NCBI RefSeq assembly: GCF_030269515.1
Contig: NZ_BSTM01000010.1
Coordinates: 62,001-126,000 of the forward strand
DNA: 64,000 nt
Source: Actinomadura sp. NBRC 104412
GTDB lineage: Bacteria > Actinomycetota > Actinomycetes > Streptosporangiales > Streptosporangiaceae
Direction of reading: 5' to 3'
Below the pieces are notes generated by a model, which saw only the letters and a program-made list of their open reading frames with translations, was not told the DNA's origin and made no database searches. This document shows positions 45,687 through 53,645 of this stretch, piece after piece (position 1 is the first letter of the stretch; each line of letters opens with the position of its first letter). Made by a program: the position numbers and the translations under genes.

Positions 45687-46526
45687 ATGCTGACGCTGAC
45701 CTCGGTGGTCGCCGGCTACGGCGGCGGCATGGTGCTCCGCGGCGTGGACCTGCACTGCGCGGAGGGGACGATCACCTGTGTGGTCGGCCCGAACGGCGCC
45801 GGCAAGTCCACCGTCCTGCGCGTGATCAGCGGGCTGCTGCGGTGCGGCGAGGGCGAGATCACGATGAACGGCGAGCCGATCGGCGACCGCGCGCCCGACG
45901 AGATCCTGCGCCGCGGGATCGCCCAGGTGCCGCAGTCGCAGGCGCTGTTCCCCGCCATGTCGGTGCACGAGAACGTGCTGATGGGCGGGTACCTGATCCG
46001 CAAGGACCGGGCGCTGCTGCGCGAGCGCCTCGACATGGTGCGCGAGCGCGTCCCGATCGTGGCGGAGCGGGCCCGCGACCACGCCGGCAACCTCAGCGGC
46101 GGGCAGCGCCGGATGGTGGAGATCGCCCGCTGCCTGATGCTGGACCCCAAGATCATCCTGCTGGACGAGCCGTCGCTGGGCCTGGACCCGCACAGCCTCG
46201 CCGGGGTGGCCGGGCTCATCGGCGACCTGCACCGGTCCGGCACCACGGTGCTGCTGGTGGAGCAGAACGTCCGGCTCGGGCTCGGGCTGGCCACGCACGG
46301 CGTGGTGATGGAGGGCGGCAAGGTCAGGATGGCCGGGCCCGCCGCGTCCATCAGGGACGACCCGGAGATCGCCGCGCTGTACCTGGGCGGCGCTCCCGGC
46401 ACGGCGCCGCCGCCGCTCCCGGGCGGCACGGCGGCGTCCTCCGATTCGCAGAAAGGCGGAGCATGGACGATCGGGTCGCGTCGGCCATCGCACACTGGGG
46501 ACCGCGCTTCACCACCAATGGGGTGA
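45687..46526 (+). CDS. livF: LivF-type ABC ATPase with extended C-terminus
   Basis: The second ATPase of the liv-type importer, 279 residues. Walker A is GPNGAGKST near residue 33, then the Q-loop region QVPQSQALFPAMSV, signature LSGGQRRMVEIARC, Walker B IILLDEPSLGLDP and the switch region LLVEQNV. The normal LivF fold ends near residue 240; the last 40 residues are Pro/Ser-rich and run 64 bases into the next gene in another frame. The start at 45687 lies one base after the fusion gene stop. Confidence 0.93.
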   Translation: MLTLTSVVAGYGGGMVLRGVDLHCAEGTITCVVGPNGAGKSTVLRVISGLLRCGEGEITMNGEPIGDRAPDEILRRGIAQVPQSQALFPAMSVHENVLMGGYLIRKDRALLRERLDMVRERVPIVAERARDHAGNLSGGQRRMVEIARCLMLDPKIILLDEPSLGLDPHSLAGVAGLIGDLHRSGTTVLLVEQNVRLGLGLATHGVVMEGGKVRMAGPAASIRDDPEIAALYLGGAPGTAPPPLPGGTAASSDSQKGGAWTIGSRRPSHTGDRASPPMG

Positions 46527-47539
46527 CCGTCGCCGACTTCGGCCGGGTCACCCAAGGGCTTGAGCACTGGCGGGACTGGTGCGCGGCCTGGTCGGCGGTC
46601 GCCGCCGAGCACGAGGCGCTGGGACGGGACGCCCTGGCCGAGGGCCGCACGCTGTCGGCGGGACACCATCTGGAACGCGCCGCGATCTACTACCACTTCG
46701 CCAAGTTCGTGTTCGTCGAGGACCTGGACCAGATGCGCGAGGCGCACGCGAACGCGGTGCGGTGCCTGAACGACGCCCTCCCGCACCTGTCCCCGCCGGG
46801 GCACCGCGTCGAGATCCCGTTCGAGGGATCGCGGCTGGTCGGCGTCCTGCGCTTCCCCTCGGGCGGCGCCGCTCCGTACCCGGCCGTGCTGCTGATCTCC
46901 GGGCTCGACTCCACGAAGGAGGAGCAGCGCACCGTCGAGCAGACCTTCCTCGAACGCGGGATCGCCACGTTCAGCGTGGACGGCCCCGGGCAGGGCGAGG
47001 CCGAGTACGACCTGCCCATCCGCGGCGACTGGTCGGGCCCCGGCGAGGCGTTCCTGGACGCGCTCGGCGCGCGGCCGGAGATCGACGCGGACCGGATCGC
47101 CGTGTGGGGCGTCAGCCTCGGCGGCTACTACGCGCCGCGCGTCGCCGCCGCCGTGGGCGACCGCGTCAAGGCGTGCGTCGCCCTCGCCGGCCCGTACGAC
47201 TTCGGCGACTGCTGGGACGGGCTCCCCGCGCTCACCCGCGACACCTTCCGCGTCCGGTCGTACGCCGGGACCGACGAGGAGGCGCACCGCATCGCCTCGA
47301 CGCTCACCCTGGACGGTCACGCGAAACGGATCACCGCGCCGCTGCTGATCGTGTTCGGCCGCAAGGACCGCCTCATCCCCTGGCGGCACGCGGAGCGCCT
47401 GGCCGGGTCGGCGGGCGGCGAGGTGGAGCTGCTGATGCTGGAGGAGGCCAACCACGGGTGCGCGGACCGCGCGCCCTGGCACCGCCCGTACACGGCCGAC
47501 TGGGTCGCGGACCGGCTCGGAACGGCGGAAAACCCATGA
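46463..47539 (+). CDS. Alpha/beta hydrolase (FrsA/2,6-dihydroxypseudooxynicotine hydrolase-like)
   Basis: A 358-residue hydrolase. An N-terminal helical cap (about 1-130, with AIYYHFAKFVF) precedes the alpha/beta core. The nucleophile elbow is GVSLGGYYAPR near residue 214; the acid is in FGRKDRLIPW near 297, and the His in ANHGCADRA near 332. Relatives cleave C-C or ester bonds of N-containing compounds. AAAGGCGGAG precedes the ATG, which lies inside the LivF frame. Being inside the import operon, it probably acts on the imported substrate (inference). Confidence 0.85.
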   Translation: MDDRVASAIAHWGPRFTTNGVTVADFGRVTQGLEHWRDWCAAWSAVAAEHEALGRDALAEGRTLSAGHHLERAAIYYHFAKFVFVEDLDQMREAHANAVRCLNDALPHLSPPGHRVEIPFEGSRLVGVLRFPSGGAAPYPAVLLISGLDSTKEEQRTVEQTFLERGIATFSVDGPGQGEAEYDLPIRGDWSGPGEAFLDALGARPEIDADRIAVWGVSLGGYYAPRVAAAVGDRVKACVALAGPYDFGDCWDGLPALTRDTFRVRSYAGTDEEAHRIASTLTLDGHAKRITAPLLIVFGRKDRLIPWRHAERLAGSAGGEVELLMLEEANHGCADRAPWHRPYTADWVADRLGTAENP

Positions 47540-47544
47540 AGATC

Positions 47545-47556
47545 GCAAACGATTGT
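47545..47556. promoter_or_regulatory. Candidate internal LacI-type operator
   Basis: GCAAACGATTGT, an imperfect palindrome with central CG, lies between the hydrolase stop and the dehydrogenase start. It resembles the perfect palindrome at 41553 and a third copy at 57662. It may be chance or may allow internal control. Confidence 0.4.
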
Positions 47557-47570
47557 GGAGGCAGGGGCAG

Positions 47571-48629
47571 ATGACACACGACGATTCCCGGTGGGGGGAC
47601 GACCCCCCACACCCCCCGCAAAAACCTGTTGATGCCCGGTGGGGGGACGACCCCCCACACCCCTCGCAAGAACGAGCCGACCGCCCTCCGGGCACCCCCA
47701 CGGTCGGCTGGATCGGAACCGGCCGGATGGGCGCCGCGATGGCGGAGCGGCTGGCGCGGGCGGGCGTGGACCTCACCGCCTGGAACCGCACCCTCGCCAA
47801 GGCCGAACCGCTGAAGGAGCACGGCGCGTCCGTGTGCGCCTCGCTCACCGATCTGCGTGACAGGGACGTGGTCTTCACCACGGTCGGCACCTCCGAGGAC
47901 CTGGAGGACGTGCTGCTGGCCGAGGGCGGGCTGCTGGGCGGGGACACCGTGCCCGGCATCGTCGTCGACTGCTCCACGGTGTCGCCGGAGGCGTCCGCCC
48001 GGGTCCGGGCGGCCTGTGAGGAACGCGGCGCCGCGTTCCTCGCCGCGCCCGTCAGCGGCAACGCCAAGGTCGTCAGGTCCGGGAAGCTCAGCCTGGTGGT
48101 GTCCGGGCCCCGCGAGACCTACGACAAGGTCGCGCCGCTGCTGGACCATCTCGGCAGCGGCTCGACCTACGTCGGCGAGGGGGAGAAGGCGCGGCTGGTG
48201 AAGATCGCGCACAACCTGATGCTGGGCGTGGTCACCCAGACGCTGGCCGAGATCACCGTCCTGGCCGAGAAGGGCGGCGTCCCGCGCCACGCCTTCCTGG
48301 AGTTCTTCAACAACAGCGTGATGGGCTCGGGCTTCACCCGCTACAAGTCGCCCGCGTTCGTGAACCTCGACTACCGGCCCACGTTCACGCCCGTCCTGCT
48401 GCGCAAGGACTTCGACCTCGGCCTGGACGCGGCACGGCGGCTCGGCGTCCCGCTGCCCGTCACCGCGCTCACCGCGCAGCTCATCCAGGCCAGCGTCGCG
48501 ACCGGGCGGGTGGACGAGGACTTCGCGATCCTGCTGGACCTTCAGGCCGCCGCGGCCGGGCTCGACCTCGTCCCGGAGAACGTGGAGGTCGACGACGGCC
48601 TCGGCACCGGCCCCGAGGAAGGAGACTGA
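47571..48629 (+). CDS. 3-hydroxyisobutyrate dehydrogenase-family NAD(P)-dependent oxidoreductase
   Basis: A 352-residue beta-hydroxyacid dehydrogenase. After an unusual N-terminal stretch of about 45 residues, the Rossmann motif VGWIGTGRMGAAMAERL begins. VVDCSTVSPEASARV is the substrate loop, AAPVSGNAKVVRSGKL the central signature, and the catalytic Lys is in KIAHNLML. The N-terminal stretch encodes two 16-residue repeats (RWGDDPPHP). AGGGGCAG precedes the ATG. A start further inside the gene, after the repeats, cannot be ruled out but no better one is visible. It probably oxidises a hydroxy acid released by the hydrolase. Confidence 0.87.
   Translation: MTHDDSRWGDDPPHPPQKPVDARWGDDPPHPSQERADRPPGTPTVGWIGTGRMGAAMAERLARAGVDLTAWNRTLAKAEPLKEHGASVCASLTDLRDRDVVFTTVGTSEDLEDVLLAEGGLLGGDTVPGIVVDCSTVSPEASARVRAACEERGAAFLAAPVSGNAKVVRSGKLSLVVSGPRETYDKVAPLLDHLGSGSTYVGEGEKARLVKIAHNLMLGVVTQTLAEITVLAEKGGVPRHAFLEFFNNSVMGSGFTRYKSPAFVNLDYRPTFTPVLLRKDFDLGLDAARRLGVPLPVTALTAQLIQASVATGRVDEDFAILLDLQAAAAGLDLVPENVEVDDGLGTGPEEGD
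47587..47682. repeat. Two tandem 48-bp palindromic repeats within the dehydrogenase start
   Basis: Copies begin at 47587 and 47635. Each contains CCCGGTGGGGGGACGACC and a GTGGGGGG-ACGA-CCCCCCAC hairpin. The period is 48 bases, so the reading frame is kept. It looks like a REP-type element that has entered the coding region. Confidence 0.8.
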
Positions 48630-48630
48630 G

Positions 48631-49878
48631 ATGACGGCGGAGGCCGCCCCGCTGCCCGCTCCAGGGCACATGGGCGTCGACTACGAGCAGCGCGTCGACT
48701 TCGACCGGCTCCGCGAGTACCGGCTGGGCCGCGCCAAGGCGTCCCTTGAGGCCAGCGAGTGCGGCGCGTTCCTCCTCTTCGACTTCTACAACATCCGGTA
48801 CGTCACGCAGACCTGGATCGGCGGCGCGCTCGGCGACAAGATGACCCGCTACGCCCTGCTGACCCGCGGCGGCGAGCCGAAACTGTGGGACTTCGGCTCC
48901 GCCGCCCGCCACCACCGCCTCTACAGCCCGTGGCTGGACCCCGCCGACTGCCACGCCGGGATGCTGGGCCTGCGCGGCGCCATCGCCCCCAGCGCCGGGC
49001 TCATGGAGGACGCCGTCCGCCAGATCAAGGGCCTCCTGGAGGACGCGGGCGTGGCGGACGCGCCCGTCGGCGTCGACATCGTCGAACCCCCGTTCCTGTT
49101 CGAGATGCAGCGCCAGGGCCTCACCGTCGTGGACGCCCAGCAGCTCATGCTGGACGCCCGGCAGCTCAAGTCCCAGGACGAGATCACCCTGCTCACCCAG
49201 GCGGCCGCGATGGTCGACGGCGTCTACCAGGACATCGTCGAGGCGCTGAAACCCGGGATCCGCGAGAACGAGATCGTCGCCCTGGCCAACCAGCGCCTCT
49301 ACGCGATGGGCTCCGACCAGGTCGAGGCGATCAACGCGGTCAGCGGGGAACGCTGCAATCCGCACCCGCACAACTTCTCCGACCGCCTGATCCGGCCGGG
49401 CGACCAGGCGTTCTTCGACATCATCCACTCCTTCAACGGCTACCGGACCTGCTACTACCGCACGTTCAGCGTCGGCAGCGCCACCCCGAGCCAGCGCGAC
49501 GCCTACACCAGGGCGCGGGAGTGGATGGACGCCGCCATCGCCATGATCAAACCGGGTGTCACCACCGACCAGGTCGCCTCCGTCTGGCCCCGCGCCACCG
49601 AGTTCGGCTTCGAGGACGAGATGGCGGCCTTCGGCCTCCAGTTCGGCCACGGCCTGGGCCTGGGCCTGCACGAACGCCCCATCATCTCACGCCTCAACAG
49701 CATGCGCGAACCGATCGAGCTGCAACCCGGCATGGTCTTCGCCCTGGAGACCTACTGCCCGGCCGACGACGGCTTCTCGGCGGCCCGCATCGAGGAGGAG
49801 GTCGTCGTCACCGAGGCCGGCTCCCGGATCCTCACCCTGTTCCCCGCCCAGGACCTGGTCGTGGCCAACCCGTACTGA
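48631..49878 (+). CDS. M24-family (creatinase/Xaa-Pro peptidase fold) hydrolase with altered metal site
   Basis: A 415-residue pita-bread-fold protein. The N-terminal creatinase-like domain covers residues 1-175. The C-terminal domain has FFDIIHSFNGYRTCYYRTF near residue 267, GHGLGLGLHERPII near residue 344, ALETYCP, and the late RIEEEVVVTE. The first Asp, the His and both Glu ligands are present, but the second Asp of the usual D-x(10)-D pair is a Cys. This points to a creatinase-like or otherwise non-standard hydrolase rather than a dimetal aminopeptidase. It follows the dehydrogenase by 1 base and ends the import operon. Confidence 0.85.
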   Translation: MTAEAAPLPAPGHMGVDYEQRVDFDRLREYRLGRAKASLEASECGAFLLFDFYNIRYVTQTWIGGALGDKMTRYALLTRGGEPKLWDFGSAARHHRLYSPWLDPADCHAGMLGLRGAIAPSAGLMEDAVRQIKGLLEDAGVADAPVGVDIVEPPFLFEMQRQGLTVVDAQQLMLDARQLKSQDEITLLTQAAAMVDGVYQDIVEALKPGIRENEIVALANQRLYAMGSDQVEAINAVSGERCNPHPHNFSDRLIRPGDQAFFDIIHSFNGYRTCYYRTFSVGSATPSQRDAYTRAREWMDAAIAMIKPGVTTDQVASVWPRATEFGFEDEMAAFGLQFGHGLGLGLHERPIISRLNSMREPIELQPGMVFALETYCPADDGFSAARIEEEVVVTEAGSRILTLFPAQDLVVANPY

Positions 49879-49919
49879 CCCGCCACCGGCCCCGGCCCGG
49901 CCGCTCGACCGCCCCCCGG

Positions 49920-50886
49920 TCAGGACGCCGGGCCGGGAACCGCAAGCGGGTCCTCGAGCAGGACGTCGCGGAAGCCCTCACGCCAGGAGGGGTGGCTCGG
50001 CGCCCAGCCGAGCTCCCGCTTGGCCTTGGCGTTGGAGAAGGCGCGTCCCTCGGTCATCACCGACACCGCCACCGTCCCGCCGAGCGGGCGGGCCAGCCAC
50101 GCGGGGACGCGCAGCGGCGGCTTCGCTCCCGCGCACGCGGCCAGGTGCGGCACCCACTCGCGGGCGGGAGCCGGGTCGTCGTCGACGATGTTGAACACGC
50201 CCCGGGCTTGCGACTCCACCGCCAGCACGGTCGCGGACGCGGCGTCGTCCAGGTGGATCCACGAGCAGTGCCCCGCGCCGCCGCCGATGACGGGGGAGCT
50301 GCCGCTTGCGCACCGGCTCGACGATGGCGTCCATGGCGCCCGGCCCGTAGAACCAGCCGTAGCGCAGGACGGCGCCTCCGGCCCGGCCGACCGCGTCCTC
50401 GACGTGGCGGATCGCCGCCATCCCGGGCTCGGCAGGCGTTCCCGTCATCGGGTCCAGCGGGTCCTCCTCGGTCTTCACCCAGCCGCCCTCGCGGATGCCG
50501 TTCCAGGCGCCGTAGCTCTGCGCGACGACATGGGGGACACCGGCCGCCTCGGCGGCGGCCAGCAGGTGGTCCGTCCCCTCGGTGCGCAGCCGGTTGGTGC
50601 CGGCGAACCACCGGTCCATGTGCTTCATGTCGGCCTTGCCGGCGTGCGCCGTGCCGATGGCCGTCATCTGGTGCACGATCACGTTCGGACGGGCCGCCGC
50701 CACCGCCTCGCGGACCGACGCAGCGTCCAGGCCGTCCATCACGACGCCCTCCGCGCCCAGCCGTGCCAGCAGGCCCAGCCTGGCCGCTCCCGTCGTCGTG
50801 GCCGTCACCTGGTGACCCCGCTCCACCAGCCGCGGCACCAGCCTGCGGCCCAGCACCCCGGACCCGCCTGCCAGGAACACCCGCAT
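49920..50886 (-). pseudogene. NAD-dependent epimerase/dehydratase with a frameshift
   Basis: An extended SDR that would be about 321 residues. The first 205 are intact: FLAGGSGVLGRRL at the start and SYGAWNGIREGGW in the middle. The frame breaks at a run of five G on the plus strand (50292-50296); the correct reading (VIGGGAGHCSWIHLDDAAS) resumes in another frame and runs to the end with RELGWAPSHPSWREG and a stop at 49920. A single base change in the run explains it. Either the gene is broken or the run was miscounted in sequencing. Related to sugar-nucleotide or flavonol-type reductases; the substrate is unknown. Confidence 0.82.
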
Positions 50887-51000
50887 GATCGTCCCCTCCC
50901 CAGCCCCGCTTATGGGACTTGTCTCCAGAACCCGAGACGAGACACTTCGCCCGTCCGTGACATGCGGCGGGGCGGGGCGGGTGGCGCGACGGCCGATCCG

Positions 51001-52827
51001 TCAGGCCGGGCGGCGGGTGTCCTCGGTGAGGTCATCGGTGAGGAAGCCGCCGGACTGGTGATGCCAGAGGCGGGCGTAGGGCCCCTTGGACTGGAGGAGC
51101 TCCCGGTGCGAGCCCTGTTCCACGACCCGGCCGCGGTCCAGGACGACCAGTCGGTCCATGCGGACGACCGTGCTCAGCCGGTGCGCGACGACCAGCGCGG
51201 TGCGGTCGCGCATCAGGCGCCACAGGGCCTCCTGGACGAGGAGTTCGCTCTCGGAGTCCAGGGCGCTGGTGGCCTCGTCCAGCAGCAGGATCGGCGCGTC
51301 CCGCAGGATGGCGCGGGCGAGCGCCACGCGCTGCCGCTGGCCGCCGGAGAGCTTGACGCCCCGCTCGCCGACCAGGGTGTCGAAGCCGTGCGGCAGCCCC
51401 TCGGCGAACTCGGTGACGTGCGCCGCCCGCGCGGCCCGCATGATCTCGGCCTCGGTGGCGCCGGGCCGGGCGAAGGCGATGTTGTCGCGCACCGACCGGT
51501 GGAACATCGCGGGTTCCTGCGGGACGTACGCGATCAGCTCGCGCAGGTCGGCCTGGCGCAGCCGCGCGATGTCCTGGCCGCCGACCAGGATCCGGCCGCC
51601 GTCGACGTCCATGAGGCGCAGCAGCAGCCGGGTCAGGCTGGTCTTGCCGCCGCCGGACCGGCCCACCAGGCCGACCCTGGCACCGCTGGGGATCTCCAGG
51701 TCCAGCTTCTCGAACAGGGGCGGGCCGGCACCGTACGCGAAGCGCACCTGCTCGAAGCGGACCGCCGCGTCGGCCGGGCGCAGCGGCAGCGGGTCGGGCG
51801 GGTCAACGACCGTCGGCGGCACCAGGAGCAGCTCGGTGAACTGGGCGGACTCGGTGAGGGTGCTCTCCAGCCGCCGGTAGACCTGGTTGAACTCGAACAT
51901 GATCCGGGTGGCGTGGGTGTAGTAGGAGAACGTCACCACGACGGCCTCCACCCCCAGCCCGCCGCGCAGCGCCACCGCGGCGAGCAGGCCGAGGGTGGCG
52001 GTCAGGATCGACATCGGAGCGACGATCGTGTCCACCCGGAGGTTGCCGTAGTCCCAGGACCGCAGCGTCAGGCGGTGCTGCTCGGCGACCCGGCCGCGGA
52101 ACTCGGCGGCCTCCCGCCGCTCGGCGGCGAACGCGCGGACCGTCTCCATGTTGGTCATCACGTCGGCGACGTGGCCCGACACGCGCACCTTGGCGGCCTC
52201 GCGCCCGTCCACCAGCACCTGCCGGCGGCGGATGAACGGGAGGACGAGGAAACCGGTGACGGTGATCAGCCCGACCAGCACGAGGACAAGGACCGGGTGG
52301 TACCGCCACAGCACCACCGAGGCGAAGGACAGCGGCACCACATTCGCCATGATGGAGAAAACGAGGGTGTCGGTGAACTGCTCGAAGCCGCCGGAATAGC
52401 CCAGTATCCGTTTGGTGAGCGAACCGGCGAAATTATTCTGGAAAAAGGCGGCGTCCTTGGCCAGCAGCTCGTCCATGCCGTCGATGGCGAGCCGCTCGAT
52501 GCCCCGGGCCTCCGTCCGGTTGACGAAGTGCAGCCCCGCCCGCCACAGCGACTCGCCCGCCAGCATCAGCCCGGCGAAGCTCAGGAGGTAGGGCAGGAGC
52601 GCCGCGAGACCACTGTCGCCGCCGCCGGCCAGATGCCCCACCAGGGCGGCCACCACCAGCGGCGTCAGATAGAACAGAAAGGTGTTCCCGAGCGCGGGCA
52701 GCGCCATCGCCGGCAGCGAGACCCGCCATTGACGGCGCAGAACGCGGCCGTAATGACGCACGGCCAGCAGAACCGCCCGCCGCCGTGACGACCCGCCGTC
52801 CCCAAAGCCGCCTCGTACCCCCAGCAC
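51001..52827 (-). CDS. ABC exporter, fused permease and ATPase
   Basis: A 608-residue half-transporter that would work as a dimer. The membrane domain has about six helices in residues 35-310. The ATPase has Walker A GRSGGGKTS near residue 389, a Q-loop in IAYVPQEPAMFHRSV, signature LSGGQRQRVALARA, Walker B ILLLDEATSALD and the switch His in VVAHRLSTV. It starts at GTG 52827. Such exporters move lipids, drugs or peptides; none can be named. It is on the same strand as the upstream five-gene operon, but a 141-base gap with no gene separates them. Confidence 0.92.
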   Translation of the reverse strand: MLGVRGGFGDGGSSRRRAVLLAVRHYGRVLRRQWRVSLPAMALPALGNTFLFYLTPLVVAALVGHLAGGGDSGLAALLPYLLSFAGLMLAGESLWRAGLHFVNRTEARGIERLAIDGMDELLAKDAAFFQNNFAGSLTKRILGYSGGFEQFTDTLVFSIMANVVPLSFASVVLWRYHPVLVLVLVGLITVTGFLVLPFIRRRQVLVDGREAAKVRVSGHVADVMTNMETVRAFAAERREAAEFRGRVAEQHRLTLRSWDYGNLRVDTIVAPMSILTATLGLLAAVALRGGLGVEAVVVTFSYYTHATRIMFEFNQVYRRLESTLTESAQFTELLLVPPTVVDPPDPLPLRPADAAVRFEQVRFAYGAGPPLFEKLDLEIPSGARVGLVGRSGGGKTSLTRLLLRLMDVDGGRILVGGQDIARLRQADLRELIAYVPQEPAMFHRSVRDNIAFARPGATEAEIMRAARAAHVTEFAEGLPHGFDTLVGERGVKLSGGQRQRVALARAILRDAPILLLDEATSALDSESELLVQEALWRLMRDRTALVVAHRLSTVVRMDRLVVLDRGRVVEQGSHRELLQSKGPYARLWHHQSGGFLTDDLTEDTRRPA

Positions 52828-52968
52828 GGCCCACCATCCTCCCCAAGCCGGTGCCCGTCCATGCTGCCGTGGGCCACCGGAAATGGCGAACGCTTTTCGC
52901 GCGGAACGTTTTCGGCGCAGGGTTTATCGCGTGCCGGTCTTGGATCGGGCCCGTACGCGCGCGGGCGG

Positions 52969-53628
52969 TTACGGCCGTGCCCGCACGGCGAGCAGGCGCC
53001 AGGCCGTCATCGGGGTTCTGCCCTTGTCGTCGCGCGGCCACCCGCTGATCTCGCCGAGGCCGTCGGGCACCACCCCGAGAATGCTCGCGGGCTCCAGCGC
53101 CTCGATGTCCCAGCCTTCGGCGAACAGGTCGCGCAGCCGGGCCTCGGTGAGCCGGCCGCGGTCCGGAGTGCGCGCGCCGGGAACGTCGGCGAAGCAGAGC
53201 ACCGCGACCCGGCCGCCCGGCCGGCACACCCGCCGCAGCACGCCCAGGTATCGCGGCTGTGCCTCCGGCGGCAGGCAGTGCAGCAGCCCGCTGTCCAGGA
53301 CGGTGTCGAACCGGCCGTCGTAGCCGTCGAGCCGGGTGGCGTCCCCGACCTGGAAGTCGGCCTCCAGCCCGCGTGCGGCGGCCTTCCGCCTCGCGAGCTC
53401 GATCGCGCCCGGCGCCACGTCCACCCCTGTGGCCGGATGCCCGCGCGCGGCCAGGGCGAGGGCCGCCTCGCCGGTGCCGCAGCCGATGTCCAGGACGGCG
53501 CCCGCGCACCAGCCCGAGGAGATCAGCTCCGCGAGCGCCGGTTGCGGTTCGCCGATGTCCCACGGGATGTTCGGGCTCCTGTAGACCGCCTCGAAATCCA
53601 TCTCTGGGGGCTGCGGACTGTCGGACAT
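52969..53628 (-). CDS. SAM-dependent methyltransferase (class I)
   Basis: A 219-residue methyltransferase. Motif I is VLDIGCGTGEAALALA near residue 46, motif II TGVDVAPGAIELAR, and motif IV DTVLDSGLLHCLP. The N-terminal MDFEAVYRSPNIPWDIGEPQPALAEL is like thiopurine or small-molecule methyltransferases. GGAGAACCC precedes the ATG. It follows the molybdenum hydroxylase large subunit by 17 bases and is probably the last gene of that operon, perhaps methylating a hydroxylated product (inference). Confidence 0.86.
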   Translation of the reverse strand: MSDSPQPPEMDFEAVYRSPNIPWDIGEPQPALAELISSGWCAGAVLDIGCGTGEAALALAARGHPATGVDVAPGAIELARRKAAARGLEADFQVGDATRLDGYDGRFDTVLDSGLLHCLPPEAQPRYLGVLRRVCRPGGRVAVLCFADVPGARTPDRGRLTEARLRDLFAEGWDIEALEPASILGVVPDGLGEISGWPRDDKGRTPMTAWRLLAVRARP

Positions 53629-53645
53629 GGGTTCTCCATCGGCGG

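Noticed and set aside
47587..47682. CRISPR-like repeat
   Set aside because: Only two adjacent copies, no spacers, translated in frame and no cas genes nearby.
47373..48671. Minus-strand frame with repeated GVWGVVPPPG
   Set aside because: It is the antisense reading of the 48-bp repeat and the dehydrogenase gene; no independent support.
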